A stretch of DNA of 11,421 bases from an uncultured Catenibacterium sp. GTDB lineage: Bacteria; Bacillota_I; Bacilli_A; Erysipelotrichales; Coprobacillaceae. Below are positions 5,035 through 11,421 of the stretch, in pieces. The notes beneath the pieces are model-generated. The model did not search any database. It was given only the letters and a program-made list of their open reading frames with translations, and was not told the DNA's origin. Position 1 is the stretch's first letter; each line of letters starts with the position of its first letter. The stretch is taken from NCBI RefSeq assembly GCF_900764565.1, contig NZ_CAAFOM010000278.1, forward strand, positions 1 to 11,421, written 5' to 3'. Position numbers and translations under genes: made by a program.

Positions 5035-5634
5035 TTATCCTCCTATTCTTTGAGATTCAATGAAAATGAGATCTTCACTATTTTCTATTGTCAAGATACC
5101 ATGACATTGATTAGAAATACATAATGGATCATGTGGTTCTAATGTATAACCATCAAGTGGATAATCACAATTCTTTAATGTAAGAGTACAAGTCTTTTCA
5201 GTAAAGCAAGAGAAGTACTTATACTCAGTACAATCTATCTGATGGACTCCTTTAGGTAATAAATAGATTCTATTAGTATCATCATAGAGTGTAATCTTAA
5301 TATCCGGATGTTGTCTTAAATAGATTAGTACTCCAAGAAAATGATCGATACGACCACCAATAACACCATAAAGGTCTATTTCATCATAACCTCTATTAAG
5401 TGCTTCACTAATAGCGAGTTCTGTATCTGTTTCATCCTTATGTGTGGGAAAGCGAAGAACTTCCAACCCTTGTAGATATTCCTTATGTTCTAAAGAATCA
5501 AAGTCTCCAATTGCGAATAACGGTTGAATAGATTGACGGTGCAGATGTTCTAAACCACCATCAACTGCAATATAAGGGATGTCCTTATTAAAGACATCCC
5601 CATTATTCATACTTGCGTATAAGCCTATTTTCAT
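5035..5634 (-). CDS. thiN: Thiamine pyrophosphokinase
   Basis: A 199-aa soluble enzyme that converts thiamine and ATP to thiamine pyrophosphate and AMP in the cytoplasm. The family motifs appear in order: VDGG (24-27), GDFDS (43-47), KDETDTELA (66-74; metal and ATP binding), and GVIGGRIDH (90-98). The C-terminal half is beta-rich and includes CISNQ, where the thiamine site forms at the dimer interface in known TPK structures. Length is close to B. subtilis ThiN (about 214 aa). Its ATG overlaps the rpe stop (ATGA), and the next gene starts one base after its stop. Its place after rpe is the conserved Firmicutes order (yloS). Confidence 0.95.
   Translation of the reverse strand: MKIGLYASMNNGDVFNKDIPYIAVDGGLEHLHRQSIQPLFAIGDFDSLEHKEYLQGLEVLRFPTHKDETDTELAISEALNRGYDEIDLYGVIGGRIDHFLGVLIYLRQHPDIKITLYDDTNRIYLLPKGVHQIDCTEYKYFSCFTEKTCTLTLKNCDYPLDGYTLEPHDPLCISNQCHGILTIENSEDLIFIESQRIGG
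5038..5045 (-). promoter_or_regulatory. MATE ribosome binding site embedded in the last thiN codons
   Basis: TAGGAGGA on the minus strand ends 4 bases before the MATE ATG. It is also read as the final thiN codons (the GGA GGA pair encodes the terminal Gly-Gly), so the C-terminus of ThiN is shaped by the signal for the next gene. Spacing favours tight coupling. Confidence 0.85.
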
Positions 5635-6275
5635 TTGAGTGAATCAATAGCTTCCTGTCTGTTTTCTGCCTTGAAGACATAGCTTCCAGCCACAAGAACA
5701 TCTGCCCCAGCCCCACGGCATAGGTTGGCTGTATTTTCATTGATTCCACCATCTACTTCAATAAGATAGCGTCTATCATTTCTGATTTCTTTTAATTCAG
5801 TAATCTTATCTAAAGCTGAAGGATTGAATGACTGACCACCAAATCCTGGTTCAACGCTCATTACAAGAACCATATCTAAATCATCTAGGAATGGTTTAAC
5901 AGCTTCCACATCAGTACCTGGTTTAATAGAGATAGAAGCAAGACATCCTGCATCATGAATACGCTGAATAAGAACACGTGCTTCCTGCACGCTTGATACA
6001 GCTTCAATATGGAATGTAATGAGGTCTGCACCTGCATTGATGAATTCATCTAAATACTGACCTGGATCAGTGATCATTAAATGAACATCAATAAATAAAT
6101 CAGTGACAGCACGGACATTACTCAAGATACTATAACCAAATGAAATATTTGGGACTAAGTGTCCATCCATGACATCATAATGAATCCATGACTTTCCTCC
6201 ATCATAGATTGTATCAATATCTTCTTTAAGATGCGCAAAATCAGCGGATAATACTGAAGGTGCAATTTTAACCAT
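5631..6275 (-). CDS. rpe: Ribulose-phosphate 3-epimerase
   Basis: 214 aa, the normal length. It interconverts D-ribulose 5-phosphate and D-xylulose 5-phosphate in the pentose phosphate pathway as a TIM-barrel metalloenzyme. Visible active-site residues are S8 (APSVLSADF), H32 and D34 (IHYDVMDGHLVPN), H65 (DVHLMI) and D175 (EVDGGIN). MSVEPGFGGQSF (139-150) forms the phosphate-binding and flexible loop. The first 8 bases overlap the end of rsgA, with GAAAGGA upstream inside the rsgA frame. The stop overlaps the thiN start. Nothing unusual is seen. Confidence 0.97.
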   Translation of the reverse strand: MVKIAPSVLSADFAHLKEDIDTIYDGGKSWIHYDVMDGHLVPNISFGYSILSNVRAVTDLFIDVHLMITDPGQYLDEFINAGADLITFHIEAVSSVQEARVLIQRIHDAGCLASISIKPGTDVEAVKPFLDDLDMVLVMSVEPGFGGQSFNPSALDKITELKEIRNDRRYLIEVDGGINENTANLCRGAGADVLVAGSYVFKAENRQEAIDSLK

Positions 6276-7134
6276 ATCGTTTATCTTTCCTTTCTTTTAC
6301 CTGCTTTAATAATTGCAGATAATCTTCATATCTTGTTTGATCTATGTCTCCTGCTTCAACAGCTTCTTTAACAGCACACTTTGGTTCACTATCATGTAGA
6401 CACCCTCTAAACTTACAATGATGAGATAATTCTCTAAAATCATGATAAGTACTCGCAAGTTCTACTGGTTCCATCTTAAGTTCTAATGAAGAAAAACCAG
6501 GTGTGTCGGCAATATAGCCACCATACATCGGAATCAGTTCAACATGTCTTGTCGTATGTTTTCCTCTTCCTAATGCCTGTGAGATTTCATTTGTTTCAAT
6601 ATTCAGTTCAATGTTTAAGGCATTCAATAGACTTGATTTACCTACACCACTCTGTCCTGTCACAACTGTGACACGATTCTTTAAAAGTGGTTTAATCTCT
6701 TCAATACCCTCATTTTCTTTACTTGATACAAAATATAGATCATATGCATTGTACTTCTTTTTGATAACAGGAACAAGTTCTCTATTAAGATCTATCTTAG
6801 TAATAATGATAATTGGCTTAATCTTCTCATATTCAACCATTGCGAGGAACTGATCAAGAAGCATCTGATCAAAATCCGGCTCAGCAATAGAAAATACAAG
6901 GAGAGCTTGATCTATATTACAAATAGGAGGTCTTTCTAACTGGTTATGTCTTTCATCAAGAGAAAGGATATAACCTGAACCATCCTTTTCTTCCTTGAAG
7001 CTGCAGAAATCTCCTACAAGAGGTTTCTGTCCTCTGTTTCTGAATTTACCACGTGCCTTGCAGCTTACAACTTTTTCGCCTGTATCTACATAGTAGAATC
7101 CTGCAAGGACTTTTATAATTTGACCTTTAGGCAT
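6268..7134 (-). CDS. rsgA: Ribosome small subunit-dependent GTPase A
   Basis: A 288-aa circularly permuted GTPase that checks late maturation of the 30S subunit; the B. subtilis homologue is CpgA (YloQ). An N-terminal OB-fold (about 1-65) is followed by G motifs in the permuted order: G4 TKID (112-115), G5 SSK (137-139), G1 GQSGVGKS (160-167), G2 around GKHTT (191-195) and G3 DTPG (210-213). A C-terminal zinc site follows with C240, C245, H247 and C253. In B. subtilis this protein is phosphorylated by PrkC, which is encoded immediately upstream here (family knowledge). The gene starts 8 bases after prkC, and its ribosome binding site TAGGAGA includes the prkC stop codon. It overlaps rpe by 8 bases. 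Confidence 0.97.
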   Translation of the reverse strand: MPKGQIIKVLAGFYYVDTGEKVVSCKARGKFRNRGQKPLVGDFCSFKEEKDGSGYILSLDERHNQLERPPICNIDQALLVFSIAEPDFDQMLLDQFLAMVEYEKIKPIIIITKIDLNRELVPVIKKKYNAYDLYFVSSKENEGIEEIKPLLKNRVTVVTGQSGVGKSSLLNALNIELNIETNEISQALGRGKHTTRHVELIPMYGGYIADTPGFSSLELKMEPVELASTYHDFRELSHHCKFRGCLHDSEPKCAVKEAVEAGDIDQTRYEDYLQLLKQVKERKDKRYG

Positions 7135-7142
7135 ATATTCTC

Positions 7143-8939
7143 CTATTCTGACTGTGCTGATGTACTATCGTCATCATCATCTTCTGGTAAATCAGGCTGA
7201 GAAGGTGTAGTTGTTGTAGTTGGTTTCTTATCATAATAATATAAGATAATTTCAGTGCCCTTACTTGTCACCTGAGTATATGGTGCAACAGACTGTTTCA
7301 CAACTGTATTAATAGACATAGAGTTGATTGTTGCACTATCAGTTGGTGATGGAAGAACGGATAATTTCACATTAGTGAAGCCCTGGCTTTCTAATGTTGA
7401 TTTTGCGGCATTGATATCCTGACCATAAAGAGATGGAACTGTAATAGTAACACCCTTAGAGACTGTTAAAGTGATGATCTTGCCTTTTTCATTAGGATCC
7501 TGTTTTTCTCCTTCAGAAATAGACTGTCCAATAACGATCCCTTCTTTATATTCATCATCAGACTTTTCATACTTCTTTACTTTATAGCCAAGTTTTGTAA
7601 GCTTCTTATAAGCTGTGTCATAAGAGACACCTGTATAATCTTCCATAACAATGTATTTACCCTTAGAAAGAGTTAATGTGACTGTATCACCTTCATTAAT
7701 AGCGTGACCTGCTTCTGGATCTGTAGCCACTACAAGGCCTTTTTCATATTTATCACTTAATTCATAGTTGATATTATCAGAAACTTTATAGCCCTTATCA
7801 ATTAATAAAGCTGTCGCTTCTTTTTCAGTCTTACCTACTAAATCCATCATTGTGCCATCTTTATTACCACTAAGTAAGAAGAAACCTGCCACAATCGCAA
7901 GACATACAATGACAGCACCAACCGCTGCACCAATCGCAATCTTCTTTTTCTTATCCATTGGTTCTTTCTTCTTCTCATCCTGAGGCTTGATTTCTTCAAT
8001 TTCTGTTTGTGTTGATTCAGGATCAATAGGTGCAGTTTTAGTAAAGAACTGTGAATCAGTCGCAATAATAGTTGGATCAGTATTAACTTGATCAAAAGTA
8101 AGCTTTTCTTCATCTAAACGTTCTAAACATGTATCTAAATCATCTAACATATCATCCGCACACTGATAACGATTATTTGTATTCTTAGCAGTTGCTTTAA
8201 TAATGATGTTTTCTACTGACTGTGGAATGGCTGGATTATAAGCACGCACTGAAGGAATTTCATCACGCATATGTTTCAAAGCGATATTTACTGGAGATTC
8301 TCCATTAAATGGGACATCTCCTCTTAGTAATTCATAGAAGACAACACCTAAGGCATAAATATCACTCTGTGGTGTTGCTTTTTCACCTCTTGCAATTTCT
8401 GGTGCAAGATAATGTAGTGATCCCATGATTGTATCAGTCTGAGTCACCTGTGATAAAGACTGGATTGAGGCAATACCGAAATCCGCAATCTTTACAATAC
8501 CAGAATCAGTGACAAGAATATTCTGGGGCTTCAGATCACGATGAACAATACCCATAGAATGCGCAAGTGCAGTAGCTGAAACAACCTGCTTCATAATATC
8601 CACTGCTTCAACATAATGAAGTGCACCACGCTTATTAATTAATTCTTTTAAAGTCTGACCACGTACATATTCCATAACTATATAGTAAAGATCATCTTCT
8701 TCACCTACATCATAGATTTCTACAATATTACGATGACATAATGCAGCTGCTGCACGCGCTTCACGATGGAAACGAGTAATATAAATAGGATCTCCTGTTA
8801 AAGAAGAACGAAGTATTTTAACGGCTACTTCTCTTTTTAATATATCATCGTATGCAAGATAGACATCGGCCATACCACCCTGTCCAACAAGTTCTTTTAA
8901 TTCATAACGATCAGCAAGAATACGTCCTTTTTCACTCAT
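7143..8939 (-). CDS. prkC: Membrane serine/threonine kinase with three PASTA repeats (PrkC/Stk1)
   Basis: A 598-aa one-pass membrane kinase sensing cell-wall fragments or lipid II. The cytoplasmic kinase domain (about 10-272) has VGQGGMADVYLA (glycine loop), K41, E60, HRDLKPQN (133-140), DFG (153-155) and APE (179-181). A Thr-rich activation loop (TQTDT, 166-170) is the likely autophosphorylation site. A linker ends in KKKK, followed by one membrane segment (334-356). Outside are three PASTA repeats (about 364-428, 429-498, 499-572), then a Thr- and Asp-rich tail including five Asp in a row. Membrane topology follows the positive-inside rule. The partner phosphatase gene ends two bases upstream of the ATG, and AAGGGAGA provides the ribosome binding site. 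Family targets include RsgA, translation factors and cell division proteins (known from other Firmicutes). All kinase residues are intact. Confidence 0.96.
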   Translation of the reverse strand: MSEKGRILADRYELKELVGQGGMADVYLAYDDILKREVAVKILRSSLTGDPIYITRFHREARAAAALCHRNIVEIYDVGEEDDLYYIVMEYVRGQTLKELINKRGALHYVEAVDIMKQVVSATALAHSMGIVHRDLKPQNILVTDSGIVKIADFGIASIQSLSQVTQTDTIMGSLHYLAPEIARGEKATPQSDIYALGVVFYELLRGDVPFNGESPVNIALKHMRDEIPSVRAYNPAIPQSVENIIIKATAKNTNNRYQCADDMLDDLDTCLERLDEEKLTFDQVNTDPTIIATDSQFFTKTAPIDPESTQTEIEEIKPQDEKKKEPMDKKKKIAIGAAVGAVIVCLAIVAGFFLLSGNKDGTMMDLVGKTEKEATALLIDKGYKVSDNINYELSDKYEKGLVVATDPEAGHAINEGDTVTLTLSKGKYIVMEDYTGVSYDTAYKKLTKLGYKVKKYEKSDDEYKEGIVIGQSISEGEKQDPNEKGKIITLTVSKGVTITVPSLYGQDINAAKSTLESQGFTNVKLSVLPSPTDSATINSMSINTVVKQSVAPYTQVTSKGTEIILYYYDKKPTTTTTPSQPDLPEDDDDDSTSAQSE

Positions 8940-8940
8940 C

Positions 8941-9669
8941 TTATGATTCTCCCTTCTCTATTAATAAAACACCAATATTATCTAATCCACCAAATTGGTT
9001 GGCTGATTGAATAAGTCTTTCAGTTTTTTGGTCAACTGATCCACTTTCTTGTAGTATTTCTTCAATCTGTTGAGATGAGAGCGAATTATATAATCCATCT
9101 GAACAGAGCAATATTGCACGATAATCTTCTTCAATCTTATAAAAAGAAATACGTAAAGCTTCTTTAATACCGATTGCCTGTACTAAGACATTTCTTTTTG
9201 GATGATGAGAGGCTTCTTCTTCATTGATCAAGCCTCTTTTTACAAGTTCATTCACAAAAGTATCGTCTGATGTGATCTGCTTTAATGTATCATTATACAA
9301 ATAAGCTCTCGAATCACCGACATGGGAAACATAAGTATTCTTACCATCCATATAACAGATGACAATTGTAGTCCCCATACCTGCATATTCACTATGCATA
9401 TCGCTTTCCTTATTCACAAGATCATTGGCAGTTAATAATAAAGAAGAAATCCAGGCATGAATAGATTCATCATCTAGAAAAGGTGAATGATCAAAGAAAT
9501 GGTCAATCACATAACGACTTACAAGTGTTGATGCAACTTCACCTGCAAGATGACCACCCATTCCATCACACAATACGCCAACGATTTCATGATCCTTAAT
9601 TTTATAGACTGCTCTATCTTGATTCACTGACCTTTTTATTCCGATATCAGTCATCGCGGAGATAGCCAT
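8941..9669 (-). CDS. prpC: PP2C-type protein phosphatase, PrkC partner
   Basis: 242 aa. It removes phosphates from PrkC and its targets using two metal ions. The PP2C motifs are TDIGIKRSVNQDR (7-19), CDGMGGHLAGE (34-44; metal-binding D35), GMGTT (97-101), GDSRAYL (118-124), TFVNELVKRG (137-146), CSDG (189-192; D191) and DNI (230-232; D230). The frame is open for 21 more codons upstream, to 9732, but that part lies inside rlmN and lacks a ribosome binding site, whereas AAAGGAG sits 6 bases before 9669; I therefore use 9669, which also gives the usual MAISAMTDIG-type N-terminus. It is cytoplasmic, with no signal peptide. It is separated from rlmN and prkC by one base each. Confidence 0.96.
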   Translation of the reverse strand: MAISAMTDIGIKRSVNQDRAVYKIKDHEIVGVLCDGMGGHLAGEVASTLVSRYVIDHFFDHSPFLDDESIHAWISSLLLTANDLVNKESDMHSEYAGMGTTIVICYMDGKNTYVSHVGDSRAYLYNDTLKQITSDDTFVNELVKRGLINEEEASHHPKRNVLVQAIGIKEALRISFYKIEEDYRAILLCSDGLYNSLSSQQIEEILQESGSVDQKTERLIQSANQFGGLDNIGVLLIEKGES

Positions 9670-9670
9670 A

Positions 9671-10699
9671 TTATGCTCCTTTCTCTCTTTTAGCACGTAA
9701 CTGTCCACATGCACCATCAATATCACGGCCATGTTCTTTTCTTAAAGTACAATTAATATGTAAACGAATAAGTTCATCCTTAAATGCAGTAATTGTATGT
9801 CCTAGAGACTGTTTATAGCCATGTTCATCAACAGGGTTATAAGGAATCAAATTAACATAAACATTTAATCCACGAAGATAATGTGCTAACTGACGTGCAT
9901 ACTTAATATCATCATTCACATCCTTCAATAAAATATATTCAAGAGTGACACGACGATTTGTACGTTCAATATATGTCTTGATTGCATCTCTTAAATCATC
10001 CATATTATAACGCTTGTTGATAGGCATCAATTCATTACGGATTTCATCATTAGGTGCATGTAAGCTGATTGCAAGATTAACCTGGATTGGTTCATGAGAG
10101 AAACGTTCAATACCAGGAATCAAACCACATGTAGAAATAGTAAGATGTCTTGCACCAATAGCTAAACCATGAGGTTCATTGACTGTATAGATGAAGTTCA
10201 TGACTTCATCATAATTATCAAATGGTTCACCTGTTCCCATGACAACGACATGAGTGACTCTTTCCTTTAAATCATTCATAACAGTCAAGACCTGTTTCAC
10301 AATTTCACCACTTGTTAAGTTACGCTGTTTCTTTAATAAACCTGAAGCGCAGAAAGAACAGCCCATATTACAGCCTAACTGGCTTGTGACACATAATGAA
10401 CGACCATATGTCTGAATCATTAATACTGTTTCAATAAGTCCGCCATCTTCTAATTCTAGAAGATATTTAGTTGTACCATCACGAGCCACCTGCTTTTCCT
10501 TAATTGTTAGAAGGGCATCACTGAAATGATTAGAAAGTGTTTCCTGAAGTTCTTTAGAAAGATTTGTCATCTGATGAAAATCATAGACATTCTTTACATA
10601 AATCCATTCATAGATCTGTTTTGCACGGAAAGGCTTCTGTCCCATCGCTTTTAATTCTTCTTTTAATTGTTCAAGTGTTAAGTCATAAATTGATTTCAT
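9671..10699 (-). CDS. rlmN: Dual-specificity RNA methyltransferase RlmN (radical SAM)
   Basis: A 342-aa radical SAM enzyme that methylates C2 of A2503 in 23S rRNA and of A37 in some tRNAs. It has an HhH-like N-terminal region (DLTLEQLKEELKAMGQKPFR), a cluster motif C110-x3-C114-x2-C117 (CNMGCSFC), GTGEPFDNY, STCGLIPGI, and C331 in the final ACGQLRA motif, which carries the methyl group in this family. An upstream frame adds 8 residues, but AAAAGGAT is correctly placed for the ATG at 10699 (the ATG at 10702 is too close), and typical RlmN proteins begin here. The stop codon of rsmB shares one base with this start. Cfr-type resistance enzymes are related, but the operon position and motifs favour RlmN. 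Confidence 0.96.
   Translation of the reverse strand: MKSIYDLTLEQLKEELKAMGQKPFRAKQIYEWIYVKNVYDFHQMTNLSKELQETLSNHFSDALLTIKEKQVARDGTTKYLLELEDGGLIETVLMIQTYGRSLCVTSQLGCNMGCSFCASGLLKKQRNLTSGEIVKQVLTVMNDLKERVTHVVVMGTGEPFDNYDEVMNFIYTVNEPHGLAIGARHLTISTCGLIPGIERFSHEPIQVNLAISLHAPNDEIRNELMPINKRYNMDDLRDAIKTYIERTNRRVTLEYILLKDVNDDIKYARQLAHYLRGLNVYVNLIPYNPVDEHGYKQSLGHTITAFKDELIRLHINCTLRKEHGRDIDGACGQLRAKREKGA
9676..9682 (-). promoter_or_regulatory. Ribosome binding site deciding the prpC start
   Basis: AAAGGAG lies 6 bases before ATG 9669 and is part of the last rlmN codons (Lys, Gly and the first base of the final Ala codon). It rules against the longer frame beginning at 9732. Confidence 0.85.
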
Positions 10700-11421
10700 C
10701 ATACATCCTTTTCTAACAGACACATATAAAAGCCATCACTATGATATTCAAATGGAAGTATAGTACGCTCTTCCACTACATGCATATCGGGATGCTTCTT
10801 TATGAATTTTTCAATCTGTTTTTCATTTTCTTTTTTATTTATAGTGCACGTACTATACACTATATTACCACCTTTTATACATAAAGAATATGCATTTTCT
10901 AGTAATTTTGCTTGAATAAGAATGATTTCATCCATTGCATTCGAGTCATGGTACTTGATTTCAGGTTTTCTAGAAAGAACACCAAGTCCAGAACAAGGAC
11001 CATCTAAGAGTATTTTTGTATACTGCTTATCAAATAATGAAAGGTCCGTACTGTCTCCTGTATGAACATGAATGTTGGATAATCCTAGTCTTTTTGCATT
11101 GTCTTCAATAAGCTTTGCTTTATGAGGATAAAGATCATAGACATCAATCAAGCCTTTATTATTCATGAGTGTACCAAGGTGTGTTGTTTTAGAGCCAGGT
11201 GCTCCGCACATATCTAAGACAACATCATCTTCACCTGGATTTAATAAACGTGCTACCATCTGTGATGATTCATCCTGAATAGTAACAAGTCCTTCTTTAA
11301 ATGCTTCAGTATGCGCAATATTGCCTTCTTTTAATAACACACTATCTGGTGATAAATAGCCTGGAGTAAACTCAGGATATTTCTTTAAGAATTCCTCACG
11401 AGAAATCTTATATGTATTCAC
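10699..11421 (-). CDS. rsmB: 16S rRNA m5C967 methyltransferase RsmB, C-terminal part
   Basis: The frame is open to the window edge, so the 5' portion, including the NusB-like RNA-binding domain, is outside. The 240 visible residues contain the Rossmann-type methyltransferase domain: LVTIQDESSQMVARLL, the SAM-binding loop LDMCGAPGSKT (visible residues 69-79), DVYDL, GDSTD, motif IV LLDGPCSGLGVLSRKPEI (Cys 143) and motif VI YSTCTI (Cys 192, the expected nucleophile), then the C-terminal strand DGFYMCLLEK. This is the RsmB/Sun rather than the RsmF pattern. It is the first visible gene of the operon; in Firmicutes fmt and def usually lie upstream. Its TGA overlaps the rlmN start region. Confidence 0.93.
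   Translation of the reverse strand: MNTYKISREEFLKKYPEFTPGYLSPDSVLLKEGNIAHTEAFKEGLVTIQDESSQMVARLLNPGEDDVVLDMCGAPGSKTTHLGTLMNNKGLIDVYDLYPHKAKLIEDNAKRLGLSNIHVHTGDSTDLSLFDKQYTKILLDGPCSGLGVLSRKPEIKYHDSNAMDEIILIQAKLLENAYSLCIKGGNIVYSTCTINKKENEKQIEKFIKKHPDMHVVEERTILPFEYHSDGFYMCLLEKDV
10705..10712 (-). promoter_or_regulatory. Ribosome binding site deciding the rlmN start
   Basis: AAAAGGAT within the last rsmB codons. Spacing from AAGGA is 6 bases to ATG 10699, but only 3 to ATG 10702 and impossible for ATG 10723. Confidence 0.75.

Noticed and set aside
6486..6853. Two plus-strand frames opposite rsgA, and a similar one at 4939-5124
   Set aside because: They are antisense to strongly conserved genes, lack ribosome binding sites and show no recognisable domains.
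7847..8113. An 88-codon minus-strand frame inside prkC
   Set aside because: It is a shifted frame of the Lys-rich juxtamembrane part of prkC, with Leu-rich low-complexity product and no start signal.
9670..9732. Longer PrpC N-terminus beginning at 9732
   Set aside because: The extra residues are an alternative frame of the rlmN end, lack a ribosome binding site, and precede the conserved PP2C start; a strong site is present at 9676-9682.

Overview
The window is AT-rich bacterial DNA. Every gene I can support lies on the minus strand, so transcription runs from high to low coordinates. The right-hand 7.7 kb carries the Firmicutes order rsmB-rlmN-prpC-prkC-rsgA-rpe-thiN, known from the Bacillus subtilis yloM-yloS region. 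The low GC, strong AGGAGG-type ribosome binding sites, a PASTA kinase, a class III (Firmicutes-type) fructose-bisphosphatase relic and a RelP-like alarmone synthetase all point to a low-GC Firmicute. A gut Erysipelotrichia or Clostridia member is my guess, not something shown by the sequence. UGA is used as an ordinary stop (rsmB, rpe and MATE end in it), so the genetic code is standard.

Right part (11421 to 3675): a tightly packed housekeeping operon. It contains rsmB (16S rRNA m5C methyltransferase, 5' part outside the window), rlmN (23S/tRNA m2A methyltransferase), prpC (PP2C phosphatase), prkC (membrane Ser/Thr kinase with three PASTA repeats), rsgA (30S-maturation GTPase), rpe (ribulose-phosphate 3-epimerase), thiN (thiamine pyrophosphokinase) and a MATE transporter. 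Neighbours overlap or are separated by 1 to 8 bases, and several ribosome binding sites lie inside the preceding gene. A perfect hairpin plus T-run at the end of the MATE gene closes the unit. The genes join ribosome modification and maturation to a cell-wall-sensing kinase/phosphatase pair and two small metabolic enzymes.

Middle (3608 to 2883): a single gene for a RelP/YwaC-type small (p)ppGpp synthetase, with its own TATAAT box and its own terminator.

Left part (about 2870 to 465): an accessory stretch full of decayed genes. It holds a relic of a DUF1016/YhcG-type nuclease, and a class III fructose-bisphosphatase that has lost its whole catalytic core by an in-frame deletion yet keeps an open frame, a ribosome binding site and a terminator. 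After these comes a four-gene cassette: DUF3791, DUF3990, a second DUF3791-like protein and an XRE-type helix-turn-helix remnant. The DUF3990 gene (probably of the ADP-ribosyltransferase fold) is broken by one in-frame TGA, and the HTH remnant by another TGA plus loss of its 3' half. The cassette's layout resembles a toxin-antitoxin or effector module, but its function is not established and this copy looks inactivated. At the far left is the 5' part of a gene resembling transglutaminase-domain proteins of gut Firmicutes, running off the window.

I see no tRNA, rRNA, CRISPR array, riboswitch, transposase or integrase.
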